From: Saccharothrix australiensis
GTDB taxonomy: Bacteria > Actinomycetota > Actinomycetes > Mycobacteriales > Pseudonocardiaceae
Length of the DNA stretch: 64,000 bases
Reading direction: 5' to 3'
Assembly (NCBI RefSeq): GCF_003634935.1
Contig: NZ_RBXO01000001.1
Location: 5,295,501 to 5,359,500 of the forward strand
Made by a program: the position numbers and the translations under genes. Positions within the stretch are counted from its first letter, which is position 1. Every line of letters starts with the position of its first letter. The notes beneath the pieces were generated by a model. The model searched no databases. It was not told the origin of the DNA and worked only from the letters and a program-made list of their open reading frames with translations. Positions 26,801 through 35,153 of this stretch are shown here, in pieces.

Positions 26801-26890
26801 CGGGAAGCCGACGCCGACCGGGTGCTCCGGCAGCTCCGCGACCTGGGCGACACCGCCTCCACCACCGACCCGGACGGCGCCACGCGCTGA
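23864..26890 (+). CDS. AfsR/SARP-type regulator: BTAD + NB-ARC + TPR
   Basis: 1008 residues. An OmpR-type winged helix (about 15-95) and a BTAD domain (about 100-250) are followed by a His/Thr/Pro-rich tandem-repeat linker (about 261-329, TPHTPADTTPHTP). Then come an NB-ARC ATPase with P-loop GGAGGIGKTAL (about 369) and LVVLDNAAG at Walker B, and C-terminal TPR repeats (IRRGRPAEAIGHLDRSLALA). GTG 23864 follows GAGGAA. Such proteins activate secondary-metabolism genes. It is divergent from the small secreted protein gene, and no biosynthetic cluster is directly adjacent, so its target is unclear. Confidence 0.88.
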   Translation: MRETWNALVTGCADTGPVLRFRLLGGVEGHLGGARVDLGHPRQRGVLAVLLVEANRPVPAARLLDRVWGERPPARGRDTLYNYLSRLRAALSGVEGVALARRSGGYLLTVDEQGVDLHRFRRLLALARSAGDDRRAAELFDLALGLWRGEPVPDLDTPWACDLRAALGAELLAAESDHADLALRRGRHGALLPALSARAARHPLDERVAGQLMLALYRDGRQADALEHYRRVRTRLADDLGADPGPALQRLHRQILTADPALHPPTPHPTADTAPHAPTPHTPADTTPRTQAPHTSPDTTPHTPTPRTPADTTPHTPADSARPATPVPRQLPAAPPWFTGRADELAALTAALGTAPTGDAGTVPITAIGGAGGIGKTALALHWAHRNAHRFPDGHLFVDLHGFSPTHRPVPPDDALRGFLAALGVAPDRVPDDPAAKAALYRSLVAGKRVLVVLDNAAGVDQVEPLLPGSPTCAVLVTGRHRLAALIDRYAARHLRLDVLTRAEAHALLAARVGAARVAAEPDAAAELVDRCGRHPLALSITARHASTRPGAPLAEPAAELRLLGLHLLDHDDPTASLPTVLSWSLRRLTPEQRRVFALLGIAPGPDTGLPAAIALTGLPPARAHRALTTLEDASLIDRHAGGRHTMHDLIRDYATTLADDLDPAARVAALRRAVDFYLHTAHAAQQLLDPHTEPLALDPPAPGVHPQRLPDAPAALAWLDSEYPHLSAAQHTAFTHRWHRQVWQLARTLSTFHARRGHRPDEQALWEAALDAATHLPDPATRIHAHRSLGRAHIRRGRPAEAIGHLDRSLALARAHDARADQALTHRVLAEARSRGGDNRRALHHARRALDICRALGDPVGQAAAHADAGWVAALLGDHGTAREHCRSALALNRDHRDDPEVEAHVLDTLGYVDHHTGRHAQAVDHYRQALTLYRPLGSTYYAADTLDRLGHPHLALGRRHEARAVWRQALELYRRQGREADADRVLRQLRDLGDTASTTDPDGATR

Positions 26891-26894
26891 AACC

Positions 26895-26938
26895 CCGCGC
26901 GGGGCGGCCGGGACACACCTCCCGGACGCCCCGCGCGG
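26895..26938. terminator. Bidirectional hairpin between convergent genes
   Basis: Arms 26895-26906 and 26927-26938 (CCGCGCGGGGCG and CGCCCCGCGCGG) are perfectly complementary, with an inner CCGGGA/TCCCGG pairing, four bases after the BTAD regulator stop and eight before the SGNH gene stop. Confidence 0.8.
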
Positions 26939-26945
26939 ACCTCGC

Positions 26946-28163
26946 CTACAGCACCGACAGGTCGACGGCCTCGGCCATCGCGCGGTACCCCGCGTCACTG
27001 GGGTGCAGCCGGTCACCGCTGTCGTACGCGGGCAGCAGCGCGTCCGGGTCCGCCGGGTCGGCCGTGGCGCGGTCGAAGTCCACCACCGCGTCGAACTCGC
27101 CGGACGTGCGGATCCACGCGTTCACCTCGTCCCGCACCGCCTCGCCGCGCTCCGTGTGGTAGCCCGCGCCCTTGAACGGCAGCAGGGTCGCGCCGACGAC
27201 CCGCACACCGGCGCGGTGCGCCTGCCCGATCAGGTCCCGGTAGCCCGCGATCAGCTGTGCGGCGGTGACCTCCGGGTTCGGCTTGGCGCAGTCGATCGGG
27301 AAGTTGCTGAAGCCGATGTCGTTGATGCCCTCCAACAGGATCACCGTGCGCACGTCCGGCTGGGCGAGCACGTCGCGGCCGAACCGCTCGGTGGCCTTCT
27401 CGCCGAAGCAGGACGAGTCGTTGAGCACCCGGTTCCCGCCGATGCCCGCGTTCACCACGGCCTTGCGCCCGCGCAGCCGTTCGGCCAGCTCGTCGGGGTA
27501 CCGGTTGTCACCGTCCACGGTGGACCCGGTGCCGTCGGTGATCGAGTCGCCGAAGGCCACCACGACGTCGCGGCGCGGCGTCCGGTCGACCACTTCGACG
27601 GCGGTGACGTAGAACCAGGACGTCGAGGTCTCGCCGAACGCGTCGGCCGCCACGTCCGCCCGGTGGTCGCCCGCGGCCCGGTAGCTGGTCGCGGAGGCGA
27701 AGGTGTGCCCGGTCGCCGGACCGGTCCGGCCGGCGAAGTACAGCGTCACCGTCAACCGCTGCAACGGCTCGACCGGCAGGAGCGCCACGTCGCTGACGAG
27801 GTCGCCGCCGGGTCGGACCGTCGCCGAGCGGTGGCCGCCGAACGTCAGGTGCCGCACCGAGCGCGGCTGCACGGCCGCGCCCTCGGCAGCCCGCGCCACG
27901 GTCGCGCCCGTGATCTCCAGCGGCGCGTCGCCGTAGGCGTTGGACAGGCGGATGCGGACGGCCGGGCCGCCCGAGCTGATCCGCAGCACCTGCCGCACGG
28001 TCTGGTCGTCGAACCCCTCCGTGCCCCAGTTCGGGCCGAAGACGTCGGACGGCTCGTGCGGCGACGCCGTCCAGGTGGCCGCCCAGCCGGGCCGCGCGGA
28101 CGCGGGCGGCGCGAACACCAGCCCCAGGACGGCGGCGAGCAGCACCAAGGCGAACTTCTTCAT
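26946..28163 (-). CDS. Secreted SGNH/GDSL hydrolase
   Basis: 405 residues with a Sec signal peptide (MKKFALVLLAAVLGLVFAPP, cleavage near ASA-R). After a beta-rich region of about 165 residues comes the SGNH hydrolase domain: nucleophile FGDSITDG, Gly block GIGGNRVLND, Asn block LLEGINDIGFS and the Asp-His pair RLHPSDAGY. It is an extracellular esterase or lipase, possibly active on plant or microbial polysaccharide esters. The ATG at 28163 follows GGGGG. It is monocistronic, bounded by a terminator. Confidence 0.9.
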   Translation of the reverse strand: MKKFALVLLAAVLGLVFAPPASARPGWAATWTASPHEPSDVFGPNWGTEGFDDQTVRQVLRISSGGPAVRIRLSNAYGDAPLEITGATVARAAEGAAVQPRSVRHLTFGGHRSATVRPGGDLVSDVALLPVEPLQRLTVTLYFAGRTGPATGHTFASATSYRAAGDHRADVAADAFGETSTSWFYVTAVEVVDRTPRRDVVVAFGDSITDGTGSTVDGDNRYPDELAERLRGRKAVVNAGIGGNRVLNDSSCFGEKATERFGRDVLAQPDVRTVILLEGINDIGFSNFPIDCAKPNPEVTAAQLIAGYRDLIGQAHRAGVRVVGATLLPFKGAGYHTERGEAVRDEVNAWIRTSGEFDAVVDFDRATADPADPDALLPAYDSGDRLHPSDAGYRAMAEAVDLSVL

Positions 28164-28311
28164 CGAACCAACCCCCGTAGTCGATCTCGTCGGGCACAAC
28201 CCGCCCGGCGGCGCGCTTGTTCCCCGATGCCACGCGAGAACCGAAGCACTTCGGGCCCGGCTCACGCGCGCCCCGCCCCGGCACACCGCTCACCCGCGAC
28301 CACCACGATCC

Positions 28312-29229
28312 TCACTCACGCCGGACCTGGTGCGGCACCGGCGGCACGGCGCGCGTCGCGTCCGACGGCGACCGCCGCTCCGGGATGACCCGCGGCCTCC
28401 GCTTGCCGGTCGCCAGGCCGTTCGCGATGTGGTGCAGCGCTTCCCGCTCCGTCCAGCCGTCCACGCCGACGTGCCGCGCGGCGGCGTCGAGCAGCACCTC
28501 GGCCGCCGCGCGGTCGTCCAGCCAGCCCGCGCCGACCAGTTCGCCGAGCCGGCACGCCGCCGTGAACAGCACGTGCGCGCGGGTGCCCGGCCGGGCCGAC
28601 CGGACCCGGTCCACCTCGCCGCCCACCACGGCCTCCCGGTAGGCGCGGACCCGGCGCGGCGCGGGCGGGTCGGCCGGCGCGGCCCGCTGCTCGGGCTCCG
28701 GCGGGCGCAGGGCGGCGACCAGCCAGTCCGGCGCGGGCGCGACGGGCACGTCCCGCACCACCTTGTACAGGCGCGGCCCGCTGGTCGTGCGCCGGATCGA
28801 GCCCTGCGCCGCGACGTACCCGCCCGCCGACCGGGTGTCGACGTGCCGGCCGAGCCTGCCGACCGTGTTCGGCGGCGGGACGTCGGGCGCGCGGAAGTAG
28901 CGGTGCTCTCCCCCGCCGGGCGTGGCCACCGTGTACGTGTCGCGCGGGTCGTCCGCGCCGTGCCGGCGCGCGAGTTCGGCGAGCACGTCCCGCCCGTGCG
29001 GCACGCCCTGGTCGAGGTCGACCACCAGCAGCCCGGCGGCGCGGCAGGAGATGCCGACGTTGTAGGGCTTGTGCCCCCACCAGGCGCGCACCCGGTCGGG
29101 GTCCAGGGTCGCCCGGCGGTCCCAGTCCTTGACCGCGGGCACCTTCCCCCACGGCCGCAACGGGATCACGGGCCAGCCCCGCTCGACCGCCGCGAGCGCG
29201 GCCGCGAGCCGTGCCCGGAATTCGCTCAT
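28312..29229 (-). CDS. Bifunctional DNA primase/polymerase (prim-pol) domain protein
   Basis: 305 residues. The prim-pol domain occupies about 1-190: RGWPVIPLRPWGKVPAVKDW, the metal-binding VVDLDQG, then PGGGEHRYFRAP and SAGGYVAAQGS. The C-terminal part is Arg-rich. Such proteins usually serve integrating plasmids of the pSAM2 type or phages, but no integrase, excisionase or attachment site is seen here, so it is a stand-alone chromosomal copy or a remnant. ATG 29229 has GGTGGAG in front. Confidence 0.82.
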   Translation of the reverse strand: MSEFRARLAAALAAVERGWPVIPLRPWGKVPAVKDWDRRATLDPDRVRAWWGHKPYNVGISCRAAGLLVVDLDQGVPHGRDVLAELARRHGADDPRDTYTVATPGGGEHRYFRAPDVPPPNTVGRLGRHVDTRSAGGYVAAQGSIRRTTSGPRLYKVVRDVPVAPAPDWLVAALRPPEPEQRAAPADPPAPRRVRAYREAVVGGEVDRVRSARPGTRAHVLFTAACRLGELVGAGWLDDRAAAEVLLDAAARHVGVDGWTEREALHHIANGLATGKRRPRVIPERRSPSDATRAVPPVPHQVRRE

Positions 29230-29684
29230 GCTCCACCCCCGGTGCCGTCCGGCGTCGGGGGAAGCGCGCCACCTCCCAGTGTGCGGCCCGGCGGCGGCGC
29301 GGTACAGGTGCGTCCGGACGATCCCGCCCGGGGCCGCCGGGAGGACGCCGACAGGCCGCCTGCCGCATCTCACCGGCAGCCGCCCGACAGCCGCCCGACA
29401 CCGCCGCCCACCCGGCGACACCGCACCACCACCCGCGCCAGACAGCCACCGGTGCGCCCGCGCGGCGCGACACACCACACCAACGCCCGCCCGACAACCG
29501 CCAACACCCGCCCGCGCGGCGCGACACACCACAGCCTCGCCCGCCCGGCAGCCACCAACACCCGCCCGCGCGGCGACGCCGACGTCGGCCGACCGTCGCC
29601 GCGATCACCCGACCGGCGCGGCGACCCGGCACGGCGGCATTCCCGTGTGCGGGGTCCGCGGCGCGTGCGGACCCCGCACCGGGG
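29230..29684. other. 455-bp low-complexity spacer with a 54-bp tandem repeat
   Basis: No gene supported. Positions 29457-29574 contain a bit over two copies of a 54-bp unit starting with CCCGCGCGGCGCGACACACC; the third copy breaks off. The surrounding 29330-29600 is C-rich and related in composition. A terminator follows at 29647-29679. Confidence 0.7.
29647..29679 (-). terminator. Hairpin downstream of the secreted hydrolase gene
   Basis: Arms GTGCGGGGTCCGC (29647-29659) and GCGGACCCCGCAC (29667-29679) pair perfectly around a seven-base loop, five bases past the stop codon. Confidence 0.8.
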
Positions 29685-30686
29685 TCAGCGGCCGACTTCC
29701 CGCGACGCCCAGGAAGCCACCGCCGCGTAGTACCGGCCCGCCTCCCGAGCCAGGTTGATCGAGTGCCCGTGCCCCGGCACCACGTGCGCCTCCAGCGGCG
29801 CGGTGAAGTACGGCGCCTCGTCCTCCCGCAACGCCTCCGCCGACGAGCAGTCCGTCGCCAACGGCCCGCACACGGCGGAGTCGTGGCTGCCCACCACGGA
29901 CAGCACCGGCACGTCGACCAGCCTGCTGTAGGGCAGCACCACGGCCACGCCGAGCGCGTCGGCGGTCTCGACCGGCGAGAAGACGTCCTTGGTGGCCTCC
30001 TCCAGCTCGCGCGCCGCGCGCGACAGCTCGCCCGGCGCGTGGAAGTTCCCGTAACGCGTGCCCGGCGCGGTGGTCAGGTAGCCGGGCGGGAACAGCGCGC
30101 CGAACCTGCGGTCGAGGTTGGCCGGGACGAAGGTCGCGAACACCGCCGTCACCCCGGCCGGGTTGACGCGGTGGGTCATGCCGGTCAGCAGGACGCCGTC
30201 CACGTCGTGGTGCGTGCCCGCCTCGACGACGGCGATGGCCGCGCCCAGCGAGTGGCCGCCGATGACCACGCGCGGGAACGACCGGCCGTACGCGCCCGAC
30301 CGCAGCCCCCGCACGACCTGGTGCATCGCCTCCGCCTGCGCCAGGGCGGTCAGGGTCGCGGCGGGCGGCCGGGAGCTGCCGCCCGTGCCCAGGCGGTCGA
30401 CGGCCAGGGTCGCGAAGCCGGCCGCGTTCTGCGCCGCCCGGAACGAGTGCGCGCCGGGGTAGTCCCAGTACGCGCTGTTGTAGGTCGCGCCGGGGATCAG
30501 CAGCTGGACGGTCGAGCCGCCACCGGCCGGCGTGCACAGCGTCCCGTGCACGACCTCCCGGTGGCCGAGCACGGTGACCGGCGCGTGGACGTCGCGGCAC
30601 GCCGGCGCGGCGGTGGCCGGTGACGCGGCGGTGAGGGTCGACGCGGCGAGCAGCGCCACCGCGCCGGCGGCGAGTGAGTACCGCAA
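29685..30686 (-). CDS. Secreted alpha/beta hydrolase
   Basis: 333 residues with a signal peptide (MRYSLAAGAVALLAASTLTA, cleavage near ATA-A). The alpha/beta hydrolase fold shows LLIPGATYNSAYWD, nucleophile motif VIGGHSLGAAIAVVE, Asp in VVGSHDSAV and His in VPGHGHSINLA, so the triad is intact. Substrate unknown; an extracellular esterase is likely. Translation probably starts at TTG 30686, with GGAGG ten bases upstream. The gene follows the P450 pseudogene, whose lost stop codon lets the P450 frame run into it. Confidence 0.82.
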   Translation of the reverse strand: MRYSLAAGAVALLAASTLTAASPATAAPACRDVHAPVTVLGHREVVHGTLCTPAGGGSTVQLLIPGATYNSAYWDYPGAHSFRAAQNAAGFATLAVDRLGTGGSSRPPAATLTALAQAEAMHQVVRGLRSGAYGRSFPRVVIGGHSLGAAIAVVEAGTHHDVDGVLLTGMTHRVNPAGVTAVFATFVPANLDRRFGALFPPGYLTTAPGTRYGNFHAPGELSRAARELEEATKDVFSPVETADALGVAVVLPYSRLVDVPVLSVVGSHDSAVCGPLATDCSSAEALREDEAPYFTAPLEAHVVPGHGHSINLAREAGRYYAAVASWASREVGR

Positions 30687-31795
30687 GTGGGGAGAACCTC
30701 CATCGGTGTCGACTGGACAGGACGGTCATGGGCGGCCGGTTCGGGTGCATCAGGCCGACCACCCCGGGGCGCACGGGTTTCCCCGACGCGGGCACCAGGC
30801 GCCATCGGGCCGCCACGGTGGCGGCGACGATGGCGATCCCGATGGACGCAGGCGTGGCCGGGGCACTGGTGCAGCCCGCCCGCGAACGGCACGTACGCGC
30901 CCCCGGGCACCGACGCCGCGCGCAGGGGCAGCCACCGGTCGGGGTCGAACACCTCCGGCGCGTCGCAGGACAGCGGGTCGTGGTGCAGCGCGTGCGGGCT
31001 GAAGCCGACCTCCGCGCCCGCCGGCAGGCGCACGCCGCCCAGCGTCACGTCGGTGGCGGCGCGGCGCATCATCAGCCACCGCGGGCACTTGCGGAGCACT
31101 TCCTTGATCACGCGCTGCGTGTAGACCAGCGACGGCACGCCGGCGAAGGTCGTCGCGCGGCGGCCGAGCACCGCGTCCACGACGCCGTGCACGCCGGCGA
31201 CCGCGCGGTCGAACCGCCGCCGCACCGGCCGGGCGAGCGGCGCGGGCAGCAGCACGCCGAGCCGGACCATCGTGGGCGTGTGCCGCCGGATCTCCGCCGA
31301 GGCGCGCGGCCCGAAGTCGGCGGAGAACAGCGTGCGGCCCACCACGGAGATCGCGAAGTCCCGCGCGAGCCGGTCGACGGCCACCCGCTGCCCGTGGCGC
31401 CAGGAATCGACCGATTCGACGGCGGATTCGGTCGTCTTTTCCGCGTGCCGCGCCGGCGCAGCGCCGCGCAGGGCAGGCTGGATCAGCCGGTGCCGGCGGC
31501 GGCGGAAATCGCCGCCGGTGCTGACCAGGCCGTTTCCGAACGCGCTGCGGAGTTTGTCCACCAGGACGCCCTTGGTGAACTCGCCGGGCCGCCCGGAAAG
31601 CACCTGGTGGGCCAATTCCGGAGTGGTCGCGAAGTACACCGGCGGCGAACCGAGGTGCACCCGGACGAGATCGCCGCAAGACCGCAACCCAGCGGTGAAG
31701 GCGAGCCGTCCGCGCACCATCGCGAGGGTGTGGCCGAGCAGCGGCAACCGGCCCGGCACGGTCGGTACCTGCGGTTTCGCGGTGTCGGCGGTCAT
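30687..31795 (-). pseudogene. Cytochrome P450 pseudogene
   Basis: From ATG 31795 the frame encodes a P450 N-terminus (TVPGRLPLLGHTLAMVRGRL, then RLIQPAL) and later the K-helix region (YTQRVIKEVLRKCPRWLMMR). Between VDAVLG and ATTFAGVPSL about 80-90 residues are missing, including the oxygen-activating I-helix with its Gly-x-Glu/Asp-Thr motif. The heme-binding stretch starts (VPFAGGLHQCPGHA), then the frame shifts near 30848. The expected tail (VAARWRLVPASGKPVRPGVV) continues in another frame and has lost its stop. It cannot make an active enzyme. Confidence 0.85.
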
Positions 31796-31943
31796 CGCCT
31801 CGCCTTCGGAGCCGGATCGGTGCACTCTATGCGCCGTTCGGACCTCGCGGGATCGCGCATTCGAGTTAAGTTGTTGGATCTGCTGGTGCCCGAACGCCGG
31901 ACCGGGTTGGATGTCACCGTTCACCCACCGACTGGAGTGCGCC

Positions 31944-32762
31944 GTGACCGAGCTCGACTGGGTGCCCGACGGCATCGACGTCAGCGTCCCCAGCGTGGCC
32001 CGCACTTACGACTACCTGCTGGGCGGTGCGCACAACCTCGCGGTCGACCGCGCGATGGGCGATCGAATGCTCGAAGTGCTGCCCGGCGCGCGCGACCTGG
32101 TCCGCATGAACCGCGCGTTCCTCCGCCGCGCCGTCACCCACCTGGTCGATTCCGGGATCACCCAGTTCCTCGACATCGGGTCGGGCATCCCGACGGTCGG
32201 CAACGTGCACGAGATCGCGCCGCGGGCGAAGGTCGTCTACGTCGACAAGGACCCGGTCGCCGTGGCGCACGGCCGGTTGCTGCTGACGGGCGTCGAGCGC
32301 GCCGCGGCGGTGCGGGCGGACCTGCGCGAGCCGGAGGACGTGCTGTCCCGGCCCGAGGTCGTCGGCCTGCTCGACTTCGACCGGCCGATCGCCCTGCTGG
32401 CGCTGCTGGTGGTGCACTTCTCGCCGGACTCCGAGGACCCGGTCGGCTACCTCGGGCGCTACCGGGACCGGCTCGCGCCGGGCAGCCGCCTGGTGATCTC
32501 GCACGCCACCGCCGACCGCCGCGTCGACACCATGCGGGCGGCGGCGGCGACCGTGCGGCGCAGCAACTCGCGCGACCAGCTCGTCTACCGCTCGCACGCC
32601 GAGGTCACCGCCCTGTTCGCCGGGTTCGAGCTGGAGGAGCCGGGCGTGACGGGCTGCGCGCTGTGGCGGCCGGACGGCGTCGGCGCGGTGTCCGACGACC
32701 CGGACGACAACACCCAGGTCTACGTGGGCGTCGGCCGCAAGCCGTCCGCCGGGGGCAGGTGA
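31944..32762 (+). CDS. SAM-dependent methyltransferase, Methyltransf_19 (DUF574) type
   Basis: 272 residues. The family's opening, VPSVARTYDYLLGGAHNLAV, is followed by FLDIGSGIPTVGNVHEIAP (SAM site) and VVYVDKDPVAVAHGRLLL, typical of this actinomycete-specific family with no firmly assigned substrate. GTG 31944 is chosen because GGAG lies just ahead and homologues start close to this point. It ends one base before the GGDEF/EAL-like gene, so the two form an operon divergent from the P450 remnant. Confidence 0.85.
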   Translation: MTELDWVPDGIDVSVPSVARTYDYLLGGAHNLAVDRAMGDRMLEVLPGARDLVRMNRAFLRRAVTHLVDSGITQFLDIGSGIPTVGNVHEIAPRAKVVYVDKDPVAVAHGRLLLTGVERAAAVRADLREPEDVLSRPEVVGLLDFDRPIALLALLVVHFSPDSEDPVGYLGRYRDRLAPGSRLVISHATADRRVDTMRAAAATVRRSNSRDQLVYRSHAEVTALFAGFELEEPGVTGCALWRPDGVGAVSDDPDDNTQVYVGVGRKPSAGGR

Positions 32763-32763
32763 G

Positions 32764-34854
32764 ATGACCGCCGCGCTTCCCCAGGACGCGGACGGCCTCC
32801 GCGCCCGCGCGAAGCTCGCGAAGAAGTGGACCTACCTGCTGAGCGCCCGGACGTTCGTGCCGCTGGCCAACCCCGAGCTGGAGGGCCGCCTGCTCGACCT
32901 GGTGGGGCGGCTGTGCGCGGGCGTGGCCGACGAGGCGCTGACCCAGCGGGCCGGGCGCGAGGTGGGCGCGGCGCTGGTGGACCTCAACTGCACCACCGCG
33001 GACGGCCTCCAGTGCTCGGTGGAGGTGGTGGGCAAGGGCCTCCTCGGCATGGCGGACCTGGTGCGGCCGGAGAAGCTGCGCGACCGCGTGGTGGACGTGG
33101 TCGCCGCCCTGGCCGCCGGTTTCGCCGACCGCGTCAAGGCCACCACCCTGGAGCAGCAGGAGCAGCTGGGCCGCTCGCTGTACCGGGCGATGCGGCAGGC
33201 CCAGCTCGACCTGGAGGTCGCCACCGCGCGCTGCGACTCGGTGGAGGGCTGCACGGCCACCGGGATCGCGACCACCGACCCGGCGGGGAAGCTGTTGCGC
33301 GCCAACGCCGCGCTGGCCCGGATCGTCGACCGGCCCGGTGCGCGGCTGGCGGGCACGTCGCTGTTCGACCTGGCGCACCCCGCCGAGCGGGCCGGCCTGC
33401 GCACCGACTACGCGCAGCTGACCAGGGGCGGCACCACGTCGATCACCCAGCCGCGCCGGCTGGTGCGCGCGGACGGCGAGACGGCGTGGGTGACGCTGAC
33501 CCTGTCCCCGCTGCGCCGCCACGAGGGCGGCGACCAGGTGGTCGTGCTCGCCGAGGACGCCACCGACGTGAATCTGCTCCAGGGCCAGCTCAACCACCAG
33601 TCGCTGCACGACGTGCTGACCCGGCTGCCCAACCGCCAGTACTTCACCAGCAGGCTGGAGCAGGCGCTGCGCACCGCCGACCCGGCGACCGGCGTCACCG
33701 TGTTCCACCTCGACCTGGACGGCTTCTCGGCGGTCGCCGGCGGCCTGGGCCGCCGCGTCGGCGACCACGTGCTGAAGGTGGTCGCCACCCGGCTGGAGGA
33801 GGCGCTGGCCGGGGAGACCGCGATGGTGGCGCGGTTCGGGTTCGACGAGTTCGCGGTCCTGGTGGAGAACACCGACGCCACCCCGGACGTGGTGACCCTG
33901 GTGCGCCGCATCAACGACAAGCTCGCCGAGCCGGTCGACGCGGACGGCCACCGGCTCGCGTGCTCGGCGACGATCGGCGTGGTGCACCGGCCGCCGCGCG
34001 ACGCGTCGCCCGAGGACCTGCTCGACTCGGCGGACCTGACGCTGCGCCGCGCCAAGGGCAGCGGGCGGCGGCAGTGGGAGCTGGCCGACCCGGCCCGCGA
34101 CGCGCTGGACCGGAGGGTGCTCGGCCTGGCCGCGACGCTGCCCGGCGCGTGGGCGAAGGGCGAGCTGGGCGTCGAGTACCGGCCGCTGGTGGCGCTCGCG
34201 GACGAGCGGGTGGTCGCGGCGGAGGTGTCGCTGCGCTGGGCGCACCCGAGGCTCGGCGGCGTGCCGCACGAGCAGTGCCTCGCGCTGGCCGAGGACACCG
34301 GGCTGGACGTGCCGCTGGGCGCGCGGGTGCTGCGGGAGGCGTGCGGGCAGGCGCGGGCTTGGCGGCGCGACCTCGGGCGGGACGTGCCGGTGCGGGTGTC
34401 GCTGACGCGCGGCCAGGCGGTGGACCCCGGTCTGGCGGGCGCGGTGCGGGAGGCGTTGGCGGACGCCGGGCTGCCCGCCGGGTCGCTGTGGCTGGGCGTG
34501 CCCGCCGACGTGGTGCTGGGAGAGGGCGAACCGGCGGACGGCCTGCGCGCCCTGGCCGGCGAGGGCGTCGGCGTGGAGGTGGACGGGTTCACGGCCGCGC
34601 CCGCCGACCTGGCGCGGGTGGTGGGCGCGCCGGTGCGGGCGGTGCGGATGTGCCGCCCGCTGACCGACCGGCCGTCGCCGCTGGTGGCGCGGCTGCTGGC
34701 GGACCTGCTGGCGGTCGTGCGCGACGCGGGGATCGGGGTGTCGGTGACCGACGTGACGACGCCGGCGCAGGCGCGGTGGTGGCGGGAGGCGGGCGCGGAC
34801 ACGGCGTCCGGTCCGCTGTTCGCGCCCGCCGGACCGCCGGAGGCGATCCGCTGA
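32764..34854 (+). CDS. PAS-GGDEF-EAL protein with degenerate catalytic motifs
   Basis: 696 residues: a helical N-terminal region (1-150), a PAS domain (about 160-260), a GGDEF domain (about 270-430) and an EAL domain (about 445-690). The GGDEF signature reads RFGFDEF (about residue 356) and the EAL motif reads AEVSLRWAHP (about 486). The glutamate of EAL is kept but the surrounding motif is changed, and several later EAL metal-ligand positions are not recognisable. It may bind nucleotides and signal rather than make or break cyclic di-GMP. It is co-transcribed with the Methyltransf_19 gene, a pairing that suggests a shared regulatory role. Confidence 0.82.
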   Translation: MTAALPQDADGLRARAKLAKKWTYLLSARTFVPLANPELEGRLLDLVGRLCAGVADEALTQRAGREVGAALVDLNCTTADGLQCSVEVVGKGLLGMADLVRPEKLRDRVVDVVAALAAGFADRVKATTLEQQEQLGRSLYRAMRQAQLDLEVATARCDSVEGCTATGIATTDPAGKLLRANAALARIVDRPGARLAGTSLFDLAHPAERAGLRTDYAQLTRGGTTSITQPRRLVRADGETAWVTLTLSPLRRHEGGDQVVVLAEDATDVNLLQGQLNHQSLHDVLTRLPNRQYFTSRLEQALRTADPATGVTVFHLDLDGFSAVAGGLGRRVGDHVLKVVATRLEEALAGETAMVARFGFDEFAVLVENTDATPDVVTLVRRINDKLAEPVDADGHRLACSATIGVVHRPPRDASPEDLLDSADLTLRRAKGSGRRQWELADPARDALDRRVLGLAATLPGAWAKGELGVEYRPLVALADERVVAAEVSLRWAHPRLGGVPHEQCLALAEDTGLDVPLGARVLREACGQARAWRRDLGRDVPVRVSLTRGQAVDPGLAGAVREALADAGLPAGSLWLGVPADVVLGEGEPADGLRALAGEGVGVEVDGFTAAPADLARVVGAPVRAVRMCRPLTDRPSPLVARLLADLLAVVRDAGIGVSVTDVTTPAQARWWREAGADTASGPLFAPAGPPEAIR

Positions 34855-35153
34855 CCGCGGTGCGGCGCCCGCCCGCCGCACCGGGCACGCCCACCGGCCG
34901 GGGCACCTCCCCACCGTGCGTGGACGCCGACTGCGGGCGAGCCACCGGCCGGACCCGCCGCCGACCGGTGCCGCCGCCGACCGGTGCCGCCGCCGGACGA
35001 GCGCCGAGCCGGCGCGGGGACCGTCCTGCCCGGACGGTCGCGGCGGTGTCACCCGGATCGGCGCACCGTTCGAACAGGTGACCGAATTCGTGGCCGCGAA
35101 ACGCCCCTTTTCCCCCGGATCGGCCACTCGGATGGGCTAGGTTCTGGGTCGTC
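34855..35153 (+). other. 299-bp spacer with 16-bp repeats
   Basis: No gene. Around 34955-35000 a 16-bp unit (ACCGGTGCCGCCGCCG) is repeated. The promoter for the following gene should lie in the less GC-rich 35080-35150 stretch; no boxes can be assigned with confidence. Confidence 0.5.

Noticed and set aside
28312..31795. Integrated plasmid or prophage around the prim-pol gene
   Set aside because: No integrase, attachment repeat, Rep, Tra or phage structural gene; flanking genes are ordinary secreted hydrolases.
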